From IMG/VR virus record IMGVR_UViG_3300025325_000070, positions 1 to 39,364 of that record: a stretch of DNA of 39,364 nucleotides. One strand, 5' to 3'. This DNA comes from a virus. The position numbers and the translations under genes were made by a program. The first letter of the stretch is position 1. Each line of letters begins with the position of its first letter. The notes beneath the pieces are model-generated. The model did not search any database. It was not told the DNA's origin and saw nothing but the letters and a program-made list of their open reading frames with translations. Below are positions 27,896 through 35,200 of this stretch, one piece after another.

Positions 27896-27938
27896 GCTCC
27901 CGGCAAGAAAGAGAAAAATGAAAGATCAATAAGAAACT

Positions 27939-28154
27939 ATGAAAAAGAAAAACGCGCCAACGAAGCCCGCAACTCCCAGCGCCTTGTTAGCCGACTTCTT
28001 CGCGTGGTGCAATGGAAAGACCGCCGAAGGAACAACGGTCACAATTAAGGGCTGGCCGAACATGGGCCAGCCCGCCGTTGAAATATGGGCAGCGGACGGC
28101 TGCGAAGGAAAAGGTTCAACGCTTCTCAAGGCCATGAAAGAGGTAGTCGGCTAA
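27939..28154 (+). CDS. Cassette protein, hypothetical; start in attC half
   Basis: A 71-residue frame, MKKKNAPTKPATPSALLADF, FAWCNGKTAEGTTVTIKGWP and MGQPAVEIWAADGCEGKGST. The first 18 residues come from an attC right arm. The rest forms a small alpha/beta unit. The stop and the sequence GTCGGCTAA are part of the next attC's left box. Unknown. Confidence 0.5.
   Translation: MKKKNAPTKPATPSALLADFFAWCNGKTAEGTTVTIKGWPNMGQPAVEIWAADGCEGKGSTLLKAMKEVVG
27950..27992 (+). other. Right half of an attC site
   Basis: AACTCCCAGCGCCTTGTTAG and box GTTAGCC (27986-27992). No left arm is found between it and attC site 18. Confidence 0.45.
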
Positions 28155-28239
28155 CGACCGAGATCAGGCACGGCGGACCTGAGACGCACGATTGACACCG
28201 CAGGCCACACCCGCCGTTGCCTGCATCGACTTGTTATGC
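28149..28239 (+). other. Integron-type attC site 19
   Basis: Left box GGCTAAC (28149-28155); left arm AGATCAGGCACGGCGG; right arm CCGCCGTTGCCTGCATCG; right box GTTATGC (28233-28239). AGGCACGGCGG pairs with CCGCCGTTGCCT with one bulge. The right box provides the ATG of the next gene. Confidence 0.85.
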
Positions 28240-28499
28240 TAAATCTTTACGCACCAACATTCAAAGAAGGATGGACGCACTTTGCCGGTGGTGAATGGGC
28301 AACGATCGTGACACCGGAAGACGGGGGCACAGCCTACCCCGTGCGCCCCGACGGATCGCTGTGCGAGCCGCGACCCCTGAGACCCAGGGAACGCAAGGAA
28401 CTTGCAGCGAGGCAAATTCACCACGCAGACCTCAAGCTGATCGCCGCCGCGATGGACGCCGATCAGCATAAGGACAGAACTGAGCGGCGGCGCCCGTAA
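28236..28499 (+). CDS. Cassette protein; ATG inside the attC right box
   Basis: An 87-residue protein, MLNLYAPTFKEGWTHFAGGE, WATIVTPEDGGTAYPVRPDG and HHADLKLIAAAMDADQHKDR. The ATG is bases 4-6 of the attC box GTTATGC, that is, it is created by the recombination site itself. The pattern of strands and one helix supports coding. The end passes into attC 20. No function known. Confidence 0.55.
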   Translation: MLNLYAPTFKEGWTHFAGGEWATIVTPEDGGTAYPVRPDGSLCEPRPLRPRERKELAARQIHHADLKLIAAAMDADQHKDRTERRRP

Positions 28500-28553
28500 C
28501 GCCCCGCTCGCTGAAGCGGCCCCCCGCCGTCCGCTCCAGTGACCTTGTTCGGC
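28466..28553 (+). other. Integron-type attC site 20
   Basis: Left box GCATAAG (28466-28472, last base off); left arm CAGAACTGAGCGGCGGCGCC; right arm CCCCCCGCCGTCCGCTCCAG; right box GTTCGGC (28547-28553). Almost identical to site 21. Confidence 0.8.
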
Positions 28554-28572
28554 GGGGGAAAGAAAAAGAAAA

Positions 28573-28776
28573 ATGACTCATACCGACACCGAAACCGGAC
28601 AGCTAAACCACTTTTCCCGGAAAATCATCCGCCGCGATTACGAGGACGGGACAACGCACTACCTGTCTCCGATACCGGATGGACCGGGCGCGGTCCGCTT
28701 GCCCAGCTACAGCAATCTGAGTGCAGCGGTCAACGCTGACATCTCCGACGAGTCCGGGAAGCATGGCAAGGTGTGA
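28573..28776 (+). CDS. Short cassette protein
   Basis: A 67-residue protein from ATG 28573, MTHTDTETGQLNHFSRKIIR, RDYEDGTTHYLSPIPDGPGA and LPSYSNLSAAVNADISDESG. The leader GGGGGAAAGAAAAAGAAAA resembles that of the gene at 21618. Complete cassette between two nearly identical attC sites. Unknown function. Confidence 0.55.
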   Translation: MTHTDTETGQLNHFSRKIIRRDYEDGTTHYLSPIPDGPGAVRLPSYSNLSAAVNADISDESGKHGKV

Positions 28777-28777
28777 C

Positions 28778-28865
28778 GCCGAACGACCCGAACTGAGCGG
28801 CGGCGCCCGTAACGCCCCGCTCGCTGAAGCGGCCCCCCGCCGTCCGCTCCAGTGTCTTGTTTGGC
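28778..28865 (+). other. Integron-type attC site 21
   Basis: Left box GCCGAAC (28778-28784), right box GTTTGGC (28859-28865). The interior GAACTGAGCGGCGGCGCCCG and the right arm are the same as in site 20. Confidence 0.85.
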
Positions 28866-28883
28866 GGGCAATGGAAAGACAAT

Positions 28884-29141
28884 ATGACATACATAGTGCA
28901 ACTGCAAGACTACCGGATCGGACATGTGCAAGAAAGCAAGACCATTGCGGCAATGACCCCGCGTGATGCGATTCGCAATACGTTCCCCGGCTGGGAGCCT
29001 GCGGACGGCAAAACCGTCAAAACCGGACACTGGTACGCGCGGGAAGGTAACTTCCTGAGAGTAGGTGTCTTTCCCGCACCTGACTCGCTTGACGATGCTG
29101 TCGCACTCGCGGAGTCCGAAGCCTGCGCGAGGATTATCTGA
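28884..29141 (+). CDS. Short cassette protein
   Basis: An 85-residue protein from ATG 28884, MTYIVQLQDYRIGHVQESKT, IAAMTPRDAIRNTFPGWEPA, KTVKTGHWYAREGNFLRVGV, PDSLDDAVALAESEA. A compact alpha/beta protein with good strand alternation. It is the last cassette before the recombinase gene. Unknown function. Confidence 0.55.
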   Translation: MTYIVQLQDYRIGHVQESKTIAAMTPRDAIRNTFPGWEPADGKTVKTGHWYAREGNFLRVGVFPAPDSLDDAVALAESEACARII

Positions 29142-29142
29142 C

Positions 29143-29165
29143 GCCGAACGACCCAGCTCAGCACC
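29143..29165 (+). other. Left half of an attC site at the array end
   Basis: Box GCCGAAC (29143-29149) and ACCCAGCTCAGC match the left arm of site 15 exactly (GCCGAACGACCCAGCTCAGC), but the recombinase gene starts at 29170 and no right arm exists. Right border of the fourth cassette cluster. Confidence 0.6.
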
Positions 29166-29169
29166 CGCG

Positions 29170-30114
29170 ATGAAACCCCTGAACGCCCTAGCACGCTGGA
29201 CCGACCACCTGCAACAGGAAGGCGACGTGCGCGCCTCCACCGCCCAAATCTACACCAACTACGTCGGCTGGTATCTGGCTCGCACCCAGCCGTCCCGGCT
29301 CTCGGACATCACAAAACCCAGCGTGCGCGCTTTCCTGGAGGACCCCGCCCTGCCCTGGAAAGCGGCCACCCGCCAGATCTGCAAGGCCGCCTTGCAACAC
29401 TGGTGCGATTTTCTCGGCGACGCCGGCCTCCTGCACGGCAACCCCGCCCGCTTCCGCAAGTTGCGCCTGGAGGCCCTGCCCCATGCCCTGCGCGAAAGTC
29501 GCCCCCGTGGCACCTACAGCCGGGCCCAGGTGCAGGCCCTCTTCACCGCCATCCAGGCCCGGATAGATCGCGCTCGCGCCCAGCAAGCCGCCGGCCAGTG
29601 CGCCCAAGCCGGGCAGCGGCTGGAACGCTGGGAATTTTGGCAGGCGGCCTTGGCCCTCTGCGTCCACGCGGGCTTGCGCTTCCCCTCGGACGTCCAATGC
29701 CTGGAATGGGACAGCCTGGATCTGGAGGCTGGGACGATCACGGTCTGGACCAAGAAACGGCAGCACCAGCGCGTGGTCATTCCATTGGCCCCGCCTCTGG
29801 CGGTTATCCTGCAAGCCATCCCGCGGGCCAACGGGGCCAACGGCGAGCGTTTCGTCTTCCCGGAACGGGTGCGGCGCGTGCCGGCCAAAGCCTTGCGCCT
29901 GCAATTCCGGGCACTGCGCGCCGAACTGGGCCTGTTGCATCTGAACATTCACGATCTGCGGGCCACCTTTATTGAGCACTGCCGCGCGGCGGGCTTGAGC
30001 CCGGAACAGATTGCTGCTTTAGTGGGCCATGCCAGCCCGCGGCAGAGCCTGGATTACGTGCGCGCCCCCCTGGCCCAAGAAGGCCGGCAGAAACTCACCG
30101 GACATCTGCTATGA
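29170..30114 (+). CDS. int: Tyrosine recombinase / phage integrase
   Basis: A 314-residue protein. N-terminal core-binding domain (STAQIYTNYVGWYLA, ITKPSVRAFLED). Catalytic domain: VHAGLRFPSDVQCLEW (Arg170), TKKRQ (Lys195/196), HDLRATFIEH (His261, Arg264), LVGHAS (His287) and DYVRA (Tyr296 nucleophile). All family residues are present. I see no extra segment typical of integron integrases (IntI), so it is more likely the phage's own integrase or a Xer-like enzyme than the enzyme of the attC array. The stop overlaps the effector gene by four bases. Confidence 0.85.
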   Translation: MKPLNALARWTDHLQQEGDVRASTAQIYTNYVGWYLARTQPSRLSDITKPSVRAFLEDPALPWKAATRQICKAALQHWCDFLGDAGLLHGNPARFRKLRLEALPHALRESRPRGTYSRAQVQALFTAIQARIDRARAQQAAGQCAQAGQRLERWEFWQAALALCVHAGLRFPSDVQCLEWDSLDLEAGTITVWTKKRQHQRVVIPLAPPLAVILQAIPRANGANGERFVFPERVRRVPAKALRLQFRALRAELGLLHLNIHDLRATFIEHCRAAGLSPEQIAALVGHASPRQSLDYVRAPLAQEGRQKLTGHLL

Positions 30115-31352
30115 AATGCCACCTGTGCGGCCGGGAAGCCGCCGCCAAACCCACCAAAGCCGGGCGCCAGCGCGTGCCCGCCGGCTGGAAACGCCATCAG
30201 GACCAGCCTTGGTGCCAGACCTGTTGGCGCCATGCCTACATTCTGCGGGCCGTCACCTTCCCGGTGGCTTCACCCATCGGCCTGGACTGGCCGGCCTTCC
30301 GCGCCCGCTTGGGCGCGGCCTGGGCTCAAGCCACCGAAGTGGCCAACACCGTGCTGACCGCCTTGGCCAAGGCCGACGTGGTGCGCTCACCCAGCCTGAC
30401 CAAGCTCCCGCCCGCCCCCAAGCTGAACGTCTATCAGATCGCTCGTGAGCGGCGGCCGGACATGGAAAGCCAAGCCGCGGCGGCCGTTTCCCGAATGGCC
30501 CAACAGAAATACAACTCCGCCCGCTGGGCCACCATCTGGTCGGGCAGCGCCACCCTGCCCTGGTTCCGTTACCCGGTTCCCTACCCCGCCCACAACGCCT
30601 CCTGGCAAGCGCGCTGGCTCTCGGACACCGAACGCGTGCCCGTGGTCTCAGTGCGTTTGGGCGGCGAGCGCATCAGTTTGCGGTTGCGGGGTGGGGCAGG
30701 CTTCCGCCGCCAACTGGGTGCCTTCGAGCAGATTGTCAGTGGCCAAGCCGTGCCTGGCGAATTGGCCCTCTACCGCAAAAGGGTCTCTGGCAACACCCAT
30801 CGGCCTGGCTTGCCAGACCGGGCAGCCGGTGGCGGCGCCCGCCAGTGCTACGACGTGATGGTCAAGCTGGTGGCGTGGCTGCCCAAACCGCAGCGCCCGG
30901 CCCCGGTTCAGCGCCGGCTGGTGCTCAGCAGGGCGCCGGATGCTTTCTGGATCGCCGAGGTGGAAGGGCGGGAACCGTGGCGCTTGCACGCTGATCACGT
31001 CCGCCGCTGGATCGCTGCTCATCGCCGGCAGTTGGACCGGCTTTCCGACGACTCAAAATACGAGGTCCGCTTGGGCGAACCGCCGCGGTTGGGAGAATAC
31101 CGCCAGGCGCAAGTGGCCAAGCATCATCGTCGGGTCCGATCTTTCATGCAGCAATCCTGCTCAGCCTTGGCCAAGTTCGCTCAGCGCCAAGGCGTCAACA
31201 CGGTTGTCTATGATGAAACTCAAGGCGGTTATCTGCCTGAGTTTCCCTGGCACGAGTTGCAGGTCATGCTGGCCAACAAGCTGCGTGAGTTTGGGATGGC
31301 TTGCGAGTGCGCCGGTGCGGTGGAAAGCCTTGACACCGCTCGCGAGCCGTGA
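30111..31352 (+). CDS. Miniature type V (Cas12-like) effector, RuvC apparently inactive
   Basis: A 413-residue protein. Residues 3-38 form a zinc finger (MKCHLCGREA ... WCQTCW; Cys3, 6, 35, 38), followed by YILRAVTFPVASP. A helical section (60-135) and a beta-rich section with PVVSVRLGGERISLRLRGG, QIVSGQAVPGELALYRKR and YDVMVKLVAWLPK (177-260) resemble the wedge-like part of compact Cas12 proteins. From 269 on: a RuvC-I-like strand, an Arg-rich helix (VRRWIAAHRRQLDRLSDD), HHRRVRSF, then VVYDETQGGYLPEFPWHELQ and KLREFGMACECA as RuvC-II. The DLG Asp of RuvC-I is absent (LVLSRAPDAFWIAEV) and the chain ends before RuvC-III. Beside a CRISPR-like array, this suggests guided DNA binding without cutting. 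TnpB-like ancestry is the alternative. Confidence 0.7.
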   Translation: MKCHLCGREAAAKPTKAGRQRVPAGWKRHQDQPWCQTCWRHAYILRAVTFPVASPIGLDWPAFRARLGAAWAQATEVANTVLTALAKADVVRSPSLTKLPPAPKLNVYQIARERRPDMESQAAAAVSRMAQQKYNSARWATIWSGSATLPWFRYPVPYPAHNASWQARWLSDTERVPVVSVRLGGERISLRLRGGAGFRRQLGAFEQIVSGQAVPGELALYRKRVSGNTHRPGLPDRAAGGGARQCYDVMVKLVAWLPKPQRPAPVQRRLVLSRAPDAFWIAEVEGREPWRLHADHVRRWIAAHRRQLDRLSDDSKYEVRLGEPPRLGEYRQAQVAKHHRRVRSFMQQSCSALAKFAQRQGVNTVVYDETQGGYLPEFPWHELQVMLANKLREFGMACECAGAVESLDTAREP

Positions 31353-31471
31353 TAATCAATTCTTTGCGCTACCACAAAGCGCAGCGCGAGTCTGGTTGGG
31401 CACGCTTGCCGGCCCAGGCACTCGCGGAACGCGGTTTGCAAGCGCGAGGATACAGCCTGCCCAGGCACCGC
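31353..31471 (+). promoter_or_regulatory. Leader or guide-RNA region between effector and array
   Basis: 119 bp without a gene. TTTGCGCTACCACAAAGCGC has a short stem. GCGGTTTGCAAGCGCGAGG (near 31431-31450) faintly resembles the reverse complement of the repeat (GGTTGCTGCGAGG), so a degenerate anti-repeat cannot be excluded. No clear promoter is seen. Confidence 0.3.
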
Positions 31472-31795
31472 CCTCGCAGCAACCAAACAACTTGGCGAAT
31501 GCTGTGGGCAAATGAACCCCGAAGTGGACGAGGCCCGCTCCGTCCTCGCAGCAACCAAACAACTTGGCGAATGCTGTGGGCTGACCTGCTGGGCCATGAC
31601 ATTTCAGCGGAAACCGTCCTCGCAGCAACCAAACAACTTGGTGAATGCTGTGGGGACGCTGCGCGGCATCCGCCTTACTGGCGCCGAACTGCTCGCAGCA
31701 ACCAAGCGACTTTATTGCTGTGGGCGCCTGCCATCGGCTCGGCTCGGTCACGAGCGCCGCCTCGCAGCAACCAAACAACTTGGCGAATGCTGTGG
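31472..31795 (+). CRISPR. Five-repeat CRISPR-like mini-array
   Basis: Repeats of 35 bp start CTCGCAGCAACCAAACAACT and end TGGCGAATGCTGTGG: 31473-31507, 31545-31579, 31619-31653 (one change), 31692-31723 (divergent, 32 bp) and 31761-31795. A preceding C is shared by four of the five, and a following G by the first four. The four spacers are unique, 37-39 bp (31508-31544, 31580-31618, 31654-31691, 31724-31760). The repeat has nested dyads: CAGCA with TGCTG, and CCAA with TTGG; the outer pair is kept in the divergent repeat. It lies 120 bp downstream of the type V-like effector. No adaptation genes (cas1, cas2) are in the window. Confidence 0.8.
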
Positions 31796-31824
31796 CAAGA
31801 AGGGCGCTGTTTGTTGTTTCGCTC

Positions 31825-32229
31825 TCACTCCACCTGTACCCGAAACAACCGCTGCCGCAGCCGCTCTGCCGGCCGCCACACCACCTTGGTGTGGGCTGGC
31901 ACCAGATAGCGCTCGGCGCGCTGCGCGGGGTGGCCGTGCGGCCCCCAAGCCGCCGGGCAGGTGCCCAGATGCGCCGCCCGCCGCATCAAGCGCCAGGAGC
32001 CGAACCCCGGCAGCGCGATGGGCTGGCCGCGGCCAATGAACTCCGTGATCAGTTGCAAAAGCGCGCGCACCGCCGCCTTGGCAATGCGGCGCCAGACGAA
32101 AGCGGGCAGCAACGCGCAGGGCCGATACCCCGCCAGCGCCCGTTCCAGTTCCTCGGCCAGGGCGGCGGCCAGCGCCTGACGCGTCACCTGCACCCTCGAA
32201 CCATGAACCTCTATGACGTCGTTCGACAA
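31825..32229 (-). CDS. HU/IHF-like DNA-binding protein
   Basis: A 134-residue protein. Helices ALAAALAEELERALAG and FVWRRIAKAAVRALLQLITEFI, then GRGQPIALPGFGSWRLMRRA and a late TKVVWRPAERLRQRLF: the two-helix base, GFGxW arm base and C-terminal helix of the HU/IHF fold. The start is TTG 32229, supported by a strong Shine-Dalgarno (AGGAG) 7 bases upstream. It follows the giant virion gene on the same strand. Architectural DNA bending or genome packaging is likely. Confidence 0.7.
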   Translation of the reverse strand: MSNDVIEVHGSRVQVTRQALAAALAEELERALAGYRPCALLPAFVWRRIAKAAVRALLQLITEFIGRGQPIALPGFGSWRLMRRAAHLGTCPAAWGPHGHPAQRAERYLVPAHTKVVWRPAERLRQRLFRVQVE

Positions 32230-32274
32230 GTTTGTTCTCCTGCTGTTCCTGATCGTGCTGCTGCTGGAGTGGAT

Positions 32275-35200
32275 TCAATAAATCCGCACCCGGCCCGTGC
32301 CCCGCGGCCATCTCGGCAGCCGCGCCCCGCGCGCACGCCGCATTTTGGGCGCGCGCAGGCGGGGTGATTTCAGGCTCATCGGCGGCACCCGGCCCGCCCA
32401 ACGCCGGGAGGATCGGCCCACCCGGCTGGCCACGGACACCGCGCTCCGGGTCGATAACACCCGCGGCACGGGACTGGCCAAGCGTCCAAATCGCCGCCCG
32501 CGCCCGCTCTGCCCGCTCAGCGCTGGCACCCGTTTCACGCCGTCCCAGCCCTGCCCGCCCGTTCCTGTTCCCCCTCCTCCTCCGCCCGCCCGGCCGGCCG
32601 GGCGGGCTTCATGGATGGCGCTGCGTGGTTGAGCGGCGCCCAAGAGGGTCTCGCCTTGCGCCCAGGCCTGCCTGGCGTGGTCCACCTGCTGGCGCTGGCT
32701 GGCGCTCAGGGCGCTGCTGATCCGGGCAAATTCCTCGGCCTCCAGCTTGCGTCCGGCCCCGCGCGCCACCGGGTGCATGGCCTGGAAATCGCGCAAGGCG
32801 GCTTTTGCCGGCTCGGCGGCCCCCGCTTGGCGGTGCCACTCCACCAGCCGCTGGCTTTGCTGCCCGAACTCCTCCCAATCCTCCCGCACCGCCGCGCTGG
32901 CCATCTTCATCCGCATCGCGTAGGTCGGGGATAAATCGCTGCCGGCCCAGCGCTGGCCGCTCCGGCGCCGTTCGATGCCCAACACCGTGTGGGCCTTGTC
33001 CTCGATCAACCGGCGCACATTCGAGACCTCCCGCTGCCCGCGGTAGCGCGGACTGCCGGCATAGAGCAGCGGCCCGCTCAGCCCGAAGTGCGGGCGCACC
33101 ATGAAATCGGTCAGGATCATCCACTTATCTGGCCAGGGCTGGCCGGCCGCGGCCCGGAACGCTGAGAATATGCTGCTCATCAGGTTCAAGCCCACCACCC
33201 GTGAGGCGGGATCAAACCCCCGCCCGCCCACGGTGGCGTTGAGCCAGTTCAGCGCCAGATCGCCGGCAATCGGCAAGGCCGACAGCGTGCCCACGGCCGC
33301 GCCCCGGAACGCCGTGCCGGGGCTGGACCAAGTGTCCCGTTCCAAAATGCTGGCCACCTGGGTGTCAATGCCGTAAAGATGCTTCTTCACCTTGCGCCGC
33401 CACCACTGGTTGATGCTGCCAAACACCAGCGCAAAGAGCAGCGTGGTGCCCAGCAACGGCAGCAAATGCGTGGCGGCCCGCGCGGCCGGCGGCAGCGACC
33501 GGGTGCGCCCGGTCTGCTGATACAGTTCGGCGTAGGTATTGGCGGCGTTTGCCACCCAACCTTGGAACGTCACCAAAAACTTGAACGTCCGGTCGTACTG
33601 CGCCTTGAACTGCCGGCTCACACTGGTGGGTTGGTTCAGCAACGCCAGCAGGGCAAACTTGAGTTTCTCGTGCTCCTCGGGCGTGAAGACTTCGGGGCTT
33701 TCCCCGCCCGTGCGCGCGGCGGCCTGAGCGGCCTTGGAGTAGCGATACAGCACCCGCTCTAAACTCACGTCGGCCCGCTCGAAAATCAGGCGCAACAGAG
33801 CCAGGCGCTGGCTCCTTTGGGCCGTCCAAGCGTGTGGCACATCGGCTTCGCTGACCTGCCAGAGAGGATCAGCCGCGTTAAAGGGTTGGCTCAAATCCCG
33901 CGCCTGGTAACGCCCGGCCATCGACCGCACGGCATCCGCCACCATGCCGGCCTGCCCGACCAGAGTGGCGTTGGTGGCCAAGTCGCCCAAGGCGGTGGCT
34001 CCCACCTTGCGCAAGGCGGCTGATCCCAGCCGCAGCACCGCCCGCACGCGCCGGCCCGCCTGGCTCCAGGCCGTGGCTTCCTGCTGCTCTTCCGTGCCGC
34101 GAAACTCAAGCGCCTGTTGCCACAAACGCCGCGCCTCGGCCAGAAACGGTTCTCGGTGCGAAAAGCCCAGCCGCTGCACCTCCTCCAGCAAAGCCCCTTG
34201 CTCGGCCAAAAACCCGCGCAGGCTGGCCGGCCACAAGCGGCGCAGCGCGCGCCCTGTCTCGGTATGCTCCAGCACATTATTCACCAGCACCAGCCCGCCC
34301 CGGAACAAGCCGGCGAGCTCCCGGCCCAGCGTCATCCGCCGGGTTTGCCCCGGCAAGTGCGCCAGCACCCAGCCGGCAAAACCCGCGTTCAGAATCACGT
34401 TCCCAAAACCCACGTCCACCCCGGACAACAGCCCGCCCTGGAAGAACCCAAACAATTCCTGCCAAAAACCCGGCTCCCGAAACCGCGCGGTCCCGGCGGC
34501 TTTCATTTGGTCTTGGAGCCGTTCCAAGTTGGCCAACGCCCGGCTGAAATTGTGCAGATCGGGATATTGCGCAGACTCAAAGGCCACCGGCTGGCTCACG
34601 TCCCGCGCCTGAGCCCGCAGGGCTTGCATGCCATCCACGGTCCGGTCCAAGGCCGCCCGGAACTGGATGGCCCGCTCGCTCAAGGCCCGGGCCACCAGGT
34701 CATGGAACTCCCCTTCCCGCACTGCCCCGTAGTTATACCAGCGCGAGGGCAGGCGCAGCCGGGCCGCTTCCTGGGTGAACTCGCTCTTGAACACGCGCAC
34801 CGGGTCATACTCCGCCTCGGCGCTGGCCCGCTTCACTTCTGCCACCACTTCCTGCTCGGCCGCCAGCGCCCCGCGCCCATACTCGGCCAGTTCCGCCAAA
34901 AGTTGCTCCCGCACATAGCGGGCGCGCGGCACACCCGGATCGAAATTGACCGGCAAGGCGGCCGTCAACTGTTCCACCAGTTCCTGCAAATCAGCCGGGC
35001 GGCCCGTTTCGCCCACTTCCCAACGCCGCCGCAACTCCAGGGCGGCCCGCATCAGAGGCGGCTGCCGGGACACCGCGCTGTCGGTCCGCCCGGCATCGCT
35101 CACGTGCCGCACCAGATCGGCCAGGTGCTCGTTCCAAAAGGCCGCCACCCGCCAGCCGGCCGCCGCTTCCAGGGCCGCGGGTTCCTGAGTCAAACGCAAA

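Noticed and set aside
29170-30114. Recombinase as the integron integrase IntI
   Set aside because: The catalytic residues fit any tyrosine recombinase and I cannot see the extra IntI-specific segment; it is also at the distal end of the array and no attI-like site is evident.
31229-31909. Open frames running through the CRISPR-like repeats (SNQTTWRMLW and related repeats)
   Set aside because: The repeated peptides are simply the translation of the DNA repeats, and spacer lengths do not keep one frame.
32213-32281. 22-residue plus-strand peptide MTSFDKFVLLLFLIVLLLEW
   Set aside because: It looks like a membrane peptide but lies antisense to the leader and Shine-Dalgarno of the HU-like gene and has no support of its own.
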